Source: Flavobacteriaceae bacterium Ap0902
GTDB taxonomy: Bacteria > Bacteroidota > Bacteroidia > Flavobacteriales > Weeksellaceae
Direction: 5' to 3'
Assembly: GCA_009835005.1 (NCBI GenBank)
Contig: WTFG01000004.1
Coordinates: 62,001-126,000, forward strand
DNA: 64,000 nt
Below, in pieces: positions 35,753 to 45,058 of this stretch (within the stretch, counting starts at the first letter, position 1; the number at the start of each line of letters is the position of its first letter). The translations under genes and the position numbers were made by a program. The notes beneath the pieces are model-generated. The model was not told the DNA's origin and searched no databases. It worked only from the letters and a program-made list of their open reading frames with translations.

Positions 35753-38700
35753 ATGACTATCTTTAACCTTATGAACTCTAATTTTCAATTTCTTGGTTCA
35801 GAATTCCCTGAATTTTATCAAAGAGCTCAAAAAGCAGAGCAATTTGCTAGAACAGATGCGCGTACGTCTTTGCTCTATGCCCGTATGGCATTAGAGTTGG
35901 CCATTGGCTGGATGTACACCCATGACGAGGAATTGGAAATGCCGTATGACACGAGTTTGCATCATCTGATGGTAAACCAAGATTTTAAAGATCAGTTGAA
36001 TGTCAAATTATACAATGAACTGCATATCATTAGAAAAACGGGGAATCTTGCAGCGCATAACAAAACCGTATCAGAAGTAGATTCATTAGGTGCCTTAGAT
36101 GCTTTGTATTATTTCGCCAAATGGTTTGCCAAGTCATATTCATCTACAGAAGTTAAAGTACCTGAGCTTTTCGATTATGAATTAATTCCAGAGAAAGGGG
36201 CAGAATCATTGTCCAAAAATCAGATTCAGCAATTAAAGAAAGAACAAGACAAAGAGCGTGAACAATATTTAACCCAATTAAAAGCCCAAGAAGAAGAGCT
36301 AAAAAGATTAAAAGAAGATAAAGATTTAGTTGCGACACATTACGCAGAACTTCAAAAACAAATAGAAGCCAATAAAGCCGAAGCCAATCAAATAGACGCG
36401 GTACACCACCCACAAAACGAGGCAGAGACTAGAAAATATTTAATAGATTTAACTTTGCGAGAGGCGGGATGGGAAACAGATGCTCCCAATGTAAAAGAAT
36501 TTAAGGTCACGCACATGCCAAAATCTACCAATCCCTCTGGTATGGGCTATGCGGATTATGTACTATGGGATGATGATGGGTTACCTTTGGCAGTAGTAGA
36601 GGCCAAACGATCAATAGAAAGTGTGACCCAAGGCGAAAACCAAGCGCAATTATATGCAGAGGCGCTAGAGAAAATGTATGGCAGACGTCCCGTGATGTTT
36701 TATACCAATGGCTATGAAATTTATCTTTGGGACGATCTATTTTACAAGCAAGCAAGGCAGGTATTTGGTTTCTATACCAAGGCAGAACTGCAACGCATCA
36801 TGTTCCGCAGAGAGAATCGTGGGGATATTCGCACGGCACCCATCGATACAGATATTGCAGGTAGATATTACCAGATGCGGGCAATCAAAAGTATTGCAGA
36901 ACATTTTTCTGCCACAGATAAGCGTACAGGCCAACTGATTGGAACGCATAGAGGTGCACTCTTGGTCCTTGCCACAGGAACAGGAAAGACTAGAACGGCT
37001 ATTGCATTTTCTAAATTATTGTTTGAGAATAATTGGGCTAAACGGATCTTATTTTTGGCCGATCGAGTGAGTTTGGTAAAACAAGCCAAATCTAATTTTG
37101 TAAAACTCTTACCCAACTACACCAGCGTAAACCTGATAGAAGAAAAGGATAATCCAGATGCTAGAATTGCTTTTTCTACCTACCAAACCATGATGGGATT
37201 GATTGATAGCAATGTAGAAGATGATACACGTTTTTATGGTGTAGGACATTTCGATTTGATCATCGTAGATGAGGCACACCGATATATTTACAAAAAATAC
37301 CAAACGATATTTGATTATTTTGATACCCTATTTTTAGGGCTTACCGCAACGCCTATCAATCATATAGACCGCAATACTTATGAAGCTTTTGGTTTGCCAG
37401 ATCAATCACCTACAGATGCCTACACGTTTGACCAAGCTGTAAAAGATGGCTATTTGACCCCATACAAAACGATAGAAGTACCAACCAGATTGATGACACA
37501 AGGTATCAAATACAGTGATCTCTCTGAGGAAGAGCAAGAAGAATTTGAAAATGAAATCCTAGAAGGAGAGCAGGCCACAGGGAATGAATGGGTATCTAAC
37601 ACAGCTTTGAATCAATGGTTGTTTAATGAACCCACAGCCATAGAGACCTTGAAATTTATCATAGAACACGGCATCAAAAAACAAAGCGGAGATGAACTTG
37701 GTAAGACGATCATTTTTGCTCGGAATCAAAAGCATGCCCATTTTTTAAAAGAAATGTTCATGAAACTAGATCCAGCCCTATTTGGAAATGAATATGTAAA
37801 GGTAATCACGCATAACGAACCGAAATCCCAAGAGTTTATAGAACGTTTCTGTGATGAAGAAAAGGATCGTGATCCACAAATTGCGATTTCTGTAGATATG
37901 ATGGATACAGGAATTGACGCCCCAAGTTGCGTGAATTTAGTTTTTTATAAACCTGTAAAATCCTATGCTAAATTTTGGCAGATGAAAGGGAGAGGATCCC
38001 GATTACGTCCAGATTTATTTGGCGTAGGAAAAGATAAAACGCATTTCTTGATCTTTGATTTATGTGGAAACTTTGAGTTTTTTGACGAAAACCCAGATGG
38101 AGTTGCTCCGACAACACAAAAGGGACTTACAGAAATCTTGTTTAATACCCGTTTGCAATTAGCGCAATATCTGAAGAGTACGCAGTTTGCAGATCATCAG
38201 GATTTACAAGATTTTAGAATCAAATTATTAGATGGATTGCATCATGATATTGCTAGCCTGAATTTAGATCGCTTTGATGTGAAAATGAGAAGAGAAATTG
38301 TGGACGAATTTGGGAATTCTAACCGGGAGGTATGGAATCACCTATCTAAAGGGGATATACAACGCATAGAAGAATATCTGGCTCCGCTCGTGAAATCCAA
38401 GGAAGGCGATACGGACATGGCCAGGTTTTATGATAAATTAATCTATAATTTAATCATCAAACGCCTAGAAACACCCAATGAAGAAGAATTTATCAGAGGA
38501 TATGCTGTGCCGATTCAAAAAGTAGCCAATACGTCTAGGAAATTATTAAAGAAAACCACGATTCCTGCAGTAAAAGCGAAAGAGGAAGATATTAAATTAC
38601 CACTAGAACAGGATTTCTGGAAAATAGAGGGGATTGCACATTTAGAGAAACTGCGAGAAAATGTAAGGCATTTGGTGAAATATATAGACCCAGAAGACCA

Positions 38701-39253
38701 ACGCTATGTGACGACTAATTTCACGGATACCATCCAAGAAGATAAGGTGAAAATGCGTGCTATGGAGACGCCTCCAGCGTATGGACCATCGGCTTTTCAA
38801 AACAATGTGCATCGTTTAGAAACATTAATTCGAGCGAACAGAAATCATATTACCATACAGAAAATCAAAAATGGCGAGCCTATTACGCAAGCAGAATTAC
38901 AAGCGTTAGAACAGATTTTATTTTCTAAAGGAGTAGATGAAAATGCGATACAAACAGAAATGGGAGAGGGCTTTAACCTAACAGATTTTATTGTTTCTTT
39001 GATGGGGTTAAGCGAAGAAAAAGTAGAAAAAGCATTTGCAGAATTTAGAAATCAATACCAATTAAATGCTGTACAAATTGAATTTTTAGAAACCATCAAA
39101 AAATTCTTCACCACCAATGGCAAAATAGAACCTGCCAAACTCTATGAACCGCCTTTTATATCCTATAATCCACTAGGCGTGGATGGTGTATTTAATGATG
39201 AACAAACAGACCGCATTTTAGAAATCGTGCAACAATTAAACGAGGCCCAATAG
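35753..39253 (+). CDS. hsdR: Type I restriction endonuclease subunit R
   Basis: A 1166-residue motor-nuclease. Residues about 1-130 are a DUF4145-like helical domain, then a coiled-coil segment rich in Lys/Glu (about 160-210). The nuclease domain follows with YADYVLWDDDGLPLAVVEAKR (PD-(D/E)xK type, about 263-285). SF2 helicase motifs: Walker A ATGTGKT near 406-412, DEAHR near 506-510, TATP near 529-532, and GRGSRLRPD. The C-terminal ~250 residues form the HsdM-binding region. The start may instead be Met7 (MNSNFQFL). It cuts DNA lacking the HsdM mark after translocation. Confidence 0.95.
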   Translation: MTIFNLMNSNFQFLGSEFPEFYQRAQKAEQFARTDARTSLLYARMALELAIGWMYTHDEELEMPYDTSLHHLMVNQDFKDQLNVKLYNELHIIRKTGNLAAHNKTVSEVDSLGALDALYYFAKWFAKSYSSTEVKVPELFDYELIPEKGAESLSKNQIQQLKKEQDKEREQYLTQLKAQEEELKRLKEDKDLVATHYAELQKQIEANKAEANQIDAVHHPQNEAETRKYLIDLTLREAGWETDAPNVKEFKVTHMPKSTNPSGMGYADYVLWDDDGLPLAVVEAKRSIESVTQGENQAQLYAEALEKMYGRRPVMFYTNGYEIYLWDDLFYKQARQVFGFYTKAELQRIMFRRENRGDIRTAPIDTDIAGRYYQMRAIKSIAEHFSATDKRTGQLIGTHRGALLVLATGTGKTRTAIAFSKLLFENNWAKRILFLADRVSLVKQAKSNFVKLLPNYTSVNLIEEKDNPDARIAFSTYQTMMGLIDSNVEDDTRFYGVGHFDLIIVDEAHRYIYKKYQTIFDYFDTLFLGLTATPINHIDRNTYEAFGLPDQSPTDAYTFDQAVKDGYLTPYKTIEVPTRLMTQGIKYSDLSEEEQEEFENEILEGEQATGNEWVSNTALNQWLFNEPTAIETLKFIIEHGIKKQSGDELGKTIIFARNQKHAHFLKEMFMKLDPALFGNEYVKVITHNEPKSQEFIERFCDEEKDRDPQIAISVDMMDTGIDAPSCVNLVFYKPVKSYAKFWQMKGRGSRLRPDLFGVGKDKTHFLIFDLCGNFEFFDENPDGVAPTTQKGLTEILFNTRLQLAQYLKSTQFADHQDLQDFRIKLLDGLHHDIASLNLDRFDVKMRREIVDEFGNSNREVWNHLSKGDIQRIEEYLAPLVKSKEGDTDMARFYDKLIYNLIIKRLETPNEEEFIRGYAVPIQKVANTSRKLLKKTTIPAVKAKEEDIKLPLEQDFWKIEGIAHLEKLRENVRHLVKYIDPEDQRYVTTNFTDTIQEDKVKMRAMETPPAYGPSAFQNNVHRLETLIRANRNHITIQKIKNGEPITQAELQALEQILFSKGVDENAIQTEMGEGFNLTDFIVSLMGLSEEKVEKAFAEFRNQYQLNAVQIEFLETIKKFFTTNGKIEPAKLYEPPFISYNPLGVDGVFNDEQTDRILEIVQQLNEAQ

Positions 39254-39264
39254 GTTTTAACTCT

Positions 39265-39313
39265 CCAATGGGTTTCAATCCATTGTAAATTGCAATAGGA
39301 TGAAACCCATTGG
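39265..39313 (+). terminator. Long hairpin after hsdR
   Basis: CCAATGGGTTTCAATCC at 39265-39281 pairs with GGATGAAACCCATTGG at 39298-39313 with one bulged base, extended inward by ATTG/CAAT. There is no T tail, so it could be a transcript-stabilising hairpin, a bidirectional terminator, or a repeat remnant lying next to the IS fragment. Confidence 0.55.
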
Positions 39314-39344
39314 GTAGCGTAGTGTGTTATAATCTATTATAAGA

Positions 39345-39707
39345 CCTCTGGCTCCTTTACAATCCTGTTTTCCTCAAACTTTTCCTTAAGAAATCTCGCT
39401 CCATTTCTAATTCCCCAATCTTGCGATATAATTTATCCAAGTCTATTTCTTCTTGTTTTTTATCTTCTTGCTGGAATATCTTTTCCGTATTATCAAGAAA
39501 AGCTCTTTTCCATTGGACAATTTGATTGGGGCTCACCTCAAAACGCTTAGATAGTTCTTCCAACGTCTCACGTTCTTTTAGGGCTTCTATGGCTACTTTA
39601 GCCTTAAAAGCTTTTGTAAATTCTCTCTTTTCTTTACTCATCTTTTTTTTGATTTTTTTAAGTATATCTAATTTTTATTCATTATCCAATGGTCTAAATT
39701 TTGATGA
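39345..39707 (-). mobile_element. Decayed IS3-family element, copy 2
   Basis: On the minus strand the order is IS left end (about 39707 to 39642), orfA, then about 12 codons of orfB (ENRIVKEPEVL) before homology to copy 1 stops near 39345. The left end aligns to copy 1 through AAATTTAG, CCATTGGATAA and AATAAAAAT. That left-end stretch is also the last ten codons of the res gene. Orientation is opposite to copy 1. Confidence 0.78.
39357..39641 (-). CDS. IS3-family OrfA, orphan
   Basis: A 94-residue OrfA with the same plan as the copy at 29018: HTH (RETLEELSKRFEVSPNQIVQWKRAFL) and C-terminal zipper helix (KLYRKIGELEMERDFLRKSL). The frame is intact, but its orfB partner is missing apart from the first codons, so no active transposase can be made. 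It could still bind IS ends. Confidence 0.85.
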   Translation of the reverse strand: MSKEKREFTKAFKAKVAIEALKERETLEELSKRFEVSPNQIVQWKRAFLDNTEKIFQQEDKKQEEIDLDKLYRKIGELEMERDFLRKSLRKTGL

Positions 39708-42341
39708 GATATCTGAATTGCTTAGTTCATTAAACGCTTTGTTAAATTTGGTTTTAGTATTTGCTTCATTGTAGAGAGGCATTCCCACCAACTTATATTC
39801 TTGGTTCTTAAACAGAATATCTAACTTGTATTCACTCGATATCTGCATCAAAAATTTCTCTTTAATTTGGCTGTCCTTATTGCTTAATCGGTCATCTCCT
39901 TTAGGTTCTATAAACACTTGATATAGCAAAGAATTTTTGGTTTCTTTTTCAATCAAAAATAAGATAAAATCTGGTTGAAAGGCCAATCCCTCATCAAAAG
40001 TGTAAATGGTAATATGTTTTTCATTTCGCAATAAATATACCTTGTATTTCTCTTTTAAAGACTGGTATGCACCTTTGATAAACTTAACCAAATACTTTTC
40101 CTCTGACGTACCATAATTATCATTAAATACATACCAATCTTCTTTGGACAGGTCTATGTGCAAATCTTGGTTAACCGTTTCTGATTGTCCAATACCCTTA
40201 CCACCATTGTCATTATTTTGATCAATAGAAAAATTTAACACCTTAACTCCGTTTTCAGCACCAAACTTTTTAGCCACACTTTCTGGATAAAACACTTGGG
40301 TACCTCTATACTTTGTATATCCTTGCGGAATGAGTTTGGAAATTTCATCCAGAGCGGTTACAGTAGCTTCCAGCTTCATTTCATTGGTTGGGTTTTGTAC
40401 TTGCTCTGCATTGCCTATAAATTCAATTTTTATTGTATTCAAAAATTTATCATCATTGATGAACTCTGACATAGAATTTAAGTGCGGAAAATAACGTTGT
40501 AAGTTGCTAAATCTATAAAAAGGTAATTTATGAAGTGCTTTTCGTATTATAGGTTTAGAAAAATCTTTTAGATTGTATATTCTCGTATCATTACTTAATT
40601 GTTTAGGCTCCATGCCATCAATTAAAATACTAACAGCGCTTTTACCAGTGACAAACTTCTTTTTGTAAATCTTAGTTCTTATAGATTGCTCTAACGCGTG
40701 TATATCTTTTCTATCATGGGCAATACGCTTGTTTACATAGACCTTACCAGATTTGTAAAAATCTGTATCCTTGAAGCTGTCTTTTAACACCAATCTTTTC
40801 TGAACGGTTTTTGGTGCTTTGATACCAATTTGTTGTAATGCCTTATTGAGTTCTGAAATATATCTTGGATTGTGTGCAGAATGATAGTATAACTCTTCTC
40901 CAATTCTTAAATCGTTCTCAATATCATCATCGTATTTTCTTTTATAAAGTGGTTGGTCATCAGAAACTTTAAAAGGGTAATACCTTGCACCTCTACCAAT
41001 TAATTGAGCCTCTGACATCGTGGTTTTACCCACCTTACCTTTGTTCGCTCCCCCTGTACTTTGGGTGTCATACAAACGGACGATATCAAATAAATTTAAT
41101 ACATCCCACCCCTCATTTAGTTTATCTACTGCAAAGACTGCCCTGTACTCGTTGTTTTCATCTTCAAGGCTATTGATTACCAATTGCTTTTCTTCGCTAT
41201 CGTGCTTGCTATCTACGGCAATACATTTATCTTTTGAAAAATCATTTTTTAACTCCAATACCAAATTTTCTAGTGTGATATTATGCTGTTCTAAATAATT
41301 AAACACCTTGCTCATGATAGGATTAGAAGTATCTGTCTTTATCTTTTCTAATTGATTTACGGTTAAACTATTGATGCCAGAAACAAACGCATTATAAAAC
41401 TCTTGACTTTCTTTAATAGTCTTGGATTTAAACATTATTACAGGCTTGATATGTAATTGATTGTTTTCAAAAACTTTCTGTCTGTATTGGCTTAAAAGTA
41501 CCGATTGTAAGGCGCGTTCAAAAGGTTGTAAATCGGTCTGTAATACTTGAACCTCTTTAGAATATTTATCTATACGGAATTGCTTTAGTGGATAATCAAA
41601 CAATAACTTTTCTTGATATTTTGTACTAATATCTGGATGGTTTAGGTCTACGGTGGCTGTGAACTCCAGTAAATAATTATCTGGATTGGCATTAAAAATA
41701 CGATTCACTGTACCTTCCCAACTTATTATTGCCTCAACTTCATCTTTCGTATGTTTTCTTTTTTTGGTTTCTGCGTTGATGTGATGAGCTTCATCTGAAA
41801 GTAGCACAATCTTTTTATCCTCAAAATCTTCATAAGTTAAACTGTTTTCTCTAGGTGTGTTTAGTTGCCTATGTAGTCCTTGAATAGTGGTAAATACAAT
41901 ATTTATATCCTCATCATTTAACGCTTCAAAATTCTCTACTTCTTTAATCTTAACTCTGCGATCAGAGAAAGAAACGGTGTCATTGAACAAATATTTTGAA
42001 GACAGCGAGTTTAAAAAATTATCTCTGGTTTTTTCTATAATGGATTTGCTATGTACAAAAAAGATAAAATTTCTGTATCCTTTTTCGTACAGGTCTAATA
42101 TAAGACCTGCCATCACCAAAGTTTTACCGCTGCCAGTAGCCATGTGAAACAATAACTGCGTAGGCTTTACGCTATTTGGGTACTGGGTATTGTAATAATT
42201 AAACCGCTCAAACGCCTCTACCTGATAGGGGCGTAACTTAAACTTACTATTTAAATTACTTTTTATATGGGACTCTACACCCTTTGGAATTAAGCCTAAA
42301 GAATATGCAGTTGATATGATTTGCTCTAAAGATTGTTGCAT
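39675..42341 (-). CDS. Type III restriction enzyme Res subunit
   Basis: An 888-residue SF2 helicase-nuclease. Walker A is ATGSGKT (69-75), motif II is DEAHH, and motif VI is LIGRGARYYPF. The C-terminal nuclease has PD at 790-791 and EPK at 812-814, a PD-(D/E)xK site. With Mod it cleaves DNA containing two head-to-head recognition sites. The last residues, SSKFRPLDNE and the stop, are encoded by sequence that aligns to the left end of an IS3 element, so the original C-terminus may have been replaced. All catalytic motifs are upstream of that junction. Confidence 0.93.
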   Translation of the reverse strand: MQQSLEQIISTAYSLGLIPKGVESHIKSNLNSKFKLRPYQVEAFERFNYYNTQYPNSVKPTQLLFHMATGSGKTLVMAGLILDLYEKGYRNFIFFVHSKSIIEKTRDNFLNSLSSKYLFNDTVSFSDRRVKIKEVENFEALNDEDINIVFTTIQGLHRQLNTPRENSLTYEDFEDKKIVLLSDEAHHINAETKKRKHTKDEVEAIISWEGTVNRIFNANPDNYLLEFTATVDLNHPDISTKYQEKLLFDYPLKQFRIDKYSKEVQVLQTDLQPFERALQSVLLSQYRQKVFENNQLHIKPVIMFKSKTIKESQEFYNAFVSGINSLTVNQLEKIKTDTSNPIMSKVFNYLEQHNITLENLVLELKNDFSKDKCIAVDSKHDSEEKQLVINSLEDENNEYRAVFAVDKLNEGWDVLNLFDIVRLYDTQSTGGANKGKVGKTTMSEAQLIGRGARYYPFKVSDDQPLYKRKYDDDIENDLRIGEELYYHSAHNPRYISELNKALQQIGIKAPKTVQKRLVLKDSFKDTDFYKSGKVYVNKRIAHDRKDIHALEQSIRTKIYKKKFVTGKSAVSILIDGMEPKQLSNDTRIYNLKDFSKPIIRKALHKLPFYRFSNLQRYFPHLNSMSEFINDDKFLNTIKIEFIGNAEQVQNPTNEMKLEATVTALDEISKLIPQGYTKYRGTQVFYPESVAKKFGAENGVKVLNFSIDQNNDNGGKGIGQSETVNQDLHIDLSKEDWYVFNDNYGTSEEKYLVKFIKGAYQSLKEKYKVYLLRNEKHITIYTFDEGLAFQPDFILFLIEKETKNSLLYQVFIEPKGDDRLSNKDSQIKEKFLMQISSEYKLDILFKNQEYKLVGMPLYNEANTKTKFNKAFNELSNSDISSKFRPLDNE

Positions 42342-42345
42342 AAAA

Positions 42346-42630
42346 TTACTTTTGAATTTTCTTTAAAGTATTTTCTAATTCCCTAATTCTCTCTTCCAGA
42401 TATGCATTATCTTTTATGTAATTTTTTATTTTTTCATATTCCTCATTTTGTCGACTCCATCTTTTCCCTGTATGTCTAAATACTTTGGCAGAAATTTCTT
42501 CATTATCCCATTGGGCTTTCCCTATTGAAATGGCTTTTGCATCCGATTTACCTGCATATTTACCGTCAATACTTTCGCAGTTATCTACCCCTAAAATGGG
42601 TTTGTGCTTTAAATGTTTTGGAATACGCAT
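42346..42630 (-). CDS. Small DUF6530-like protein in the type III operon
   Basis: A 94-residue cytoplasmic protein: KHKPILGVDNCESIDGKYAGKSDAKAISIGKAQWDNEEISAKVFRHTGKRWSRQNEE, then a basic helical tail. The phrase pattern recalls DUF6530, whose function I do not know. It lies 4 nt upstream of res and 1 nt downstream of another small gene, so it is co-transcribed with the restriction genes. It could be an accessory or control factor of the type III system. Confidence 0.65.
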   Translation of the reverse strand: MRIPKHLKHKPILGVDNCESIDGKYAGKSDAKAISIGKAQWDNEEISAKVFRHTGKRWSRQNEEYEKIKNYIKDNAYLEERIRELENTLKKIQK

Positions 42631-42631
42631 A

Positions 42632-43048
42632 TTAACTTTTTATTGCTTTATCATTCAGTGATTTAAACCAACTTTTGAATTCGTCAAAATTCCATTGCCT
42701 CACATCCTCTTTGACGATTCCGTTGTTGTCTAGTTCTATTACCTTGATTACCTTAAACTGTTCTCTACTATCTTCATAATTCACCAAAAATAGTACACCT
42801 TCTAACTTTTGAGTAATCTCCCAAAGTGAAATAAACTTTTGTTTGTTTTTATGCCAATATCTTCTTGGGTGGCTATTATTTGGCCTAACCGTATCACATT
42901 TCAAAAACTCTACAACATAATATTTTCCACTTATTTTATAAATACTATCTAAATCAAATCCACCAGTAACATTTCCTTCCAGGGCTTCTATTATTAATGA
43001 TTTAGCATCATCATCTGTTTTTCCAATGGGTTTAGATTTTTTATCCAT
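42632..43048 (-). CDS. Unknown protein in the type III operon, possible nuclease-like fold
   Basis: A 138-residue protein without signal or membrane segment. GGFDLDSIYKISGKYYVVEFLK (about 34-55) has an Asp strand followed by a Glu/Lys strand reminiscent of PD-(D/E)xK folds, but the spacing (ExxK) is not canonical. NSHPRRYWHKNKQKFISLWEIT is a second conserved-looking block. Its start overlaps the mod stop region by 8 bp, so it is translationally coupled to mod. Function unknown. Confidence 0.65.
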   Translation of the reverse strand: MDKKSKPIGKTDDDAKSLIIEALEGNVTGGFDLDSIYKISGKYYVVEFLKCDTVRPNNSHPRRYWHKNKQKFISLWEITQKLEGVLFLVNYEDSREQFKVIKVIELDNNGIVKEDVRQWNFDEFKSWFKSLNDKAIKS

Positions 43049-44897
43049 TATAGAATTTTAGAGTTAAATTTTTATCAGTTTCAGAAATATTATAATCGCC
43101 ATTATATAACTCGGATGCAGGAATATAAGCACTGTTGCTATCTATAATAACCGAAAGATTTTCTTTGTAATCTTCCAGGCTTAGTTCTCCTTCTTCTGCA
43201 TATTTTAGGAGTGAATTGATATCTGTTTTGTAGTTGATTAAATCACTGAACTCATTAGATTTTAAAACTTGATTAATCTCCGCAATCGAACGACAGTTTT
43301 TCACTTTTTGTAAGAAATTACTTGCTCTTGATTTTAATTCAAAGTAAACAAAAGAGCCTCCCTTTTTCCAGTTTTGATTTTGAGAAATTCCCCATTTATC
43401 CTCTCCATTTATAACTTTTAGAAGTCGGGGTATAGGGACTTCATTTATGTAATCCATTTGTTCTATACCAATATATTTTCTTTTCATTTTATGAGCCGCC
43501 GTGATAGTGGTACCACTTCCTAGATGGTAATCTAATACCGTATCTCCTTCATCTGTAGATAACTGGATAATTCTTTCCATTAATCCCTCTGGTTTTGGAT
43601 TATCAAACACCTTTTCCCTAAAAAGTTTTTTTAAATGTTGTGTCCCATTGGTTGTAGTTGGTAAATCTTTCCATAAGGTCGTAGTCACTTGTCCTCTATC
43701 TTTTGCTTCATACCAAAATCTTTTTCTTTGAGGTCCCGCCTCTCCAGTTGTTCCAAAAATAATTCTATTATCTGCAAGTAATTCATCAAAAACTTTCTTT
43801 TCATTTTTCCAACTACTTCCTTTGTTAGGTCTATATACTACTCCAGTATTGGGATTTGTAATTTCATACAATTGATTTGGTCTTTCTCCACCTACTTGGA
43901 AAGGATCAGCCACCCAATTCCCTCTTGGGTCATTATCTGGATTAGAAAATTTACTTTCGTCCGCTGTAAGACGAAAATCTGTTCTTTTTGATTTAAGGAC
44001 ATTTATGTTTTTACAATACAAAAGCAAATGCGTATGCGCATCAGAGATTAATGCTGTATTGGTAACGGATTTGGTTGAGTTCCAAATAATGTCTGCCACA
44101 AAATTTTCTACTCCAAATACTTCATCCATCAGTACTTTACAGTAATGCGCCTCTTTATCTGATAATGAAACCCAAAATAGCCCATCTTCCGTTAAAAACT
44201 CTTTTGCGATTTCTAGCCTATTTTTCATAAATGTTAGCCAGGAAGAATGATTGAAGTTATCATTATATCTAAAGCTATCATTTTCTGTATTGTATGGTGG
44301 GTCAATAAATACCAGTTTAATTTTGCCTTGATAGACTTTTTTAAGGGAGTGCAGAGCAATTAAATTGTTTCCTTTGATAATTAGATTGTCATCTAAAGAA
44401 ATGTTCTGCACTTTGTGTTCCCCATCTTTATCATAACGTTTCCAATTGGTTAGTACTTTAGGTTCAAACAAGCGGTCTATCTCATCGGGTGCAAGGGTTT
44501 CATTCCAAAAAATCTCTTGACGTTTTTGATCCTCTTTGGTTTGCCCTCCTTCTAATACACAATCTTTGTACGGAAAGTCTAAAATTACTTCTTTAGCATC
44601 GGTTAAATACGCGCCATTGGCAGTTAAGCCTATCTTATTTTTAAAAGCGGTGTAACTATCTGGCAAAAACTGTTTGTTGCTCACAAACTTTTGAAACTTT
44701 ATTTTGTCAAAAACGGCTATGCCATTAACGGCTGTAAAAAAATAGTTTTTGGTGGTTTCATCAGATAATAAAATAGAGAGTAATTCTGGATCTAATTTTA
44801 GTCCTGCCTCAACCACTACATTCTTAAACAACTTTCCGTCCTTACAAAATTTATCGTTTTGCTCCAGTACAGTTTTTATATGATTGTAAATTTTCAT
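43041..44897 (-). CDS. Type III DNA methyltransferase Mod subunit
   Basis: A 618-residue adenine-N6 methyltransferase of the beta class, as the catalytic motif precedes the SAM motif: DPPY at 199-202, then HLGSGTT near 450-460. The target-recognition region lies between them. It provides sequence specificity for the whole system. A TATATTTA sequence 24 nt upstream on the minus strand may be its -7 box. Genes run mod, 138-aa unknown, 94-aa unknown, res. Confidence 0.94.
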   Translation of the reverse strand: MKIYNHIKTVLEQNDKFCKDGKLFKNVVVEAGLKLDPELLSILLSDETTKNYFFTAVNGIAVFDKIKFQKFVSNKQFLPDSYTAFKNKIGLTANGAYLTDAKEVILDFPYKDCVLEGGQTKEDQKRQEIFWNETLAPDEIDRLFEPKVLTNWKRYDKDGEHKVQNISLDDNLIIKGNNLIALHSLKKVYQGKIKLVFIDPPYNTENDSFRYNDNFNHSSWLTFMKNRLEIAKEFLTEDGLFWVSLSDKEAHYCKVLMDEVFGVENFVADIIWNSTKSVTNTALISDAHTHLLLYCKNINVLKSKRTDFRLTADESKFSNPDNDPRGNWVADPFQVGGERPNQLYEITNPNTGVVYRPNKGSSWKNEKKVFDELLADNRIIFGTTGEAGPQRKRFWYEAKDRGQVTTTLWKDLPTTTNGTQHLKKLFREKVFDNPKPEGLMERIIQLSTDEGDTVLDYHLGSGTTITAAHKMKRKYIGIEQMDYINEVPIPRLLKVINGEDKWGISQNQNWKKGGSFVYFELKSRASNFLQKVKNCRSIAEINQVLKSNEFSDLINYKTDINSLLKYAEEGELSLEDYKENLSVIIDSNSAYIPASELYNGDYNISETDKNLTLKFYNG

Positions 44898-44995
44898 TGG
44901 AAAAATAATCTAAAAATCATAAATATAAAGAATAAGAATAGATAATAGAATAAAAAAACGTGCATTAGAAAATATTTAATAGGTTTTTATCCATA

Positions 44996-45018
44996 AGCAA
45001 CACAAGCATCTGGTTGCT
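44996..45018 (-). terminator. Weak hairpin between mgtE relic and mod
   Basis: AGCAAC (44996-45001) and GTTGCT (45013-45018) are complementary with an 11-nt loop. No T run follows on the minus strand, so terminator function is doubtful. Confidence 0.25.
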
Positions 45019-45058
45019 ATAGCAAAGTGCGTTTTAAACTTGCTAATTCCATAATAAT

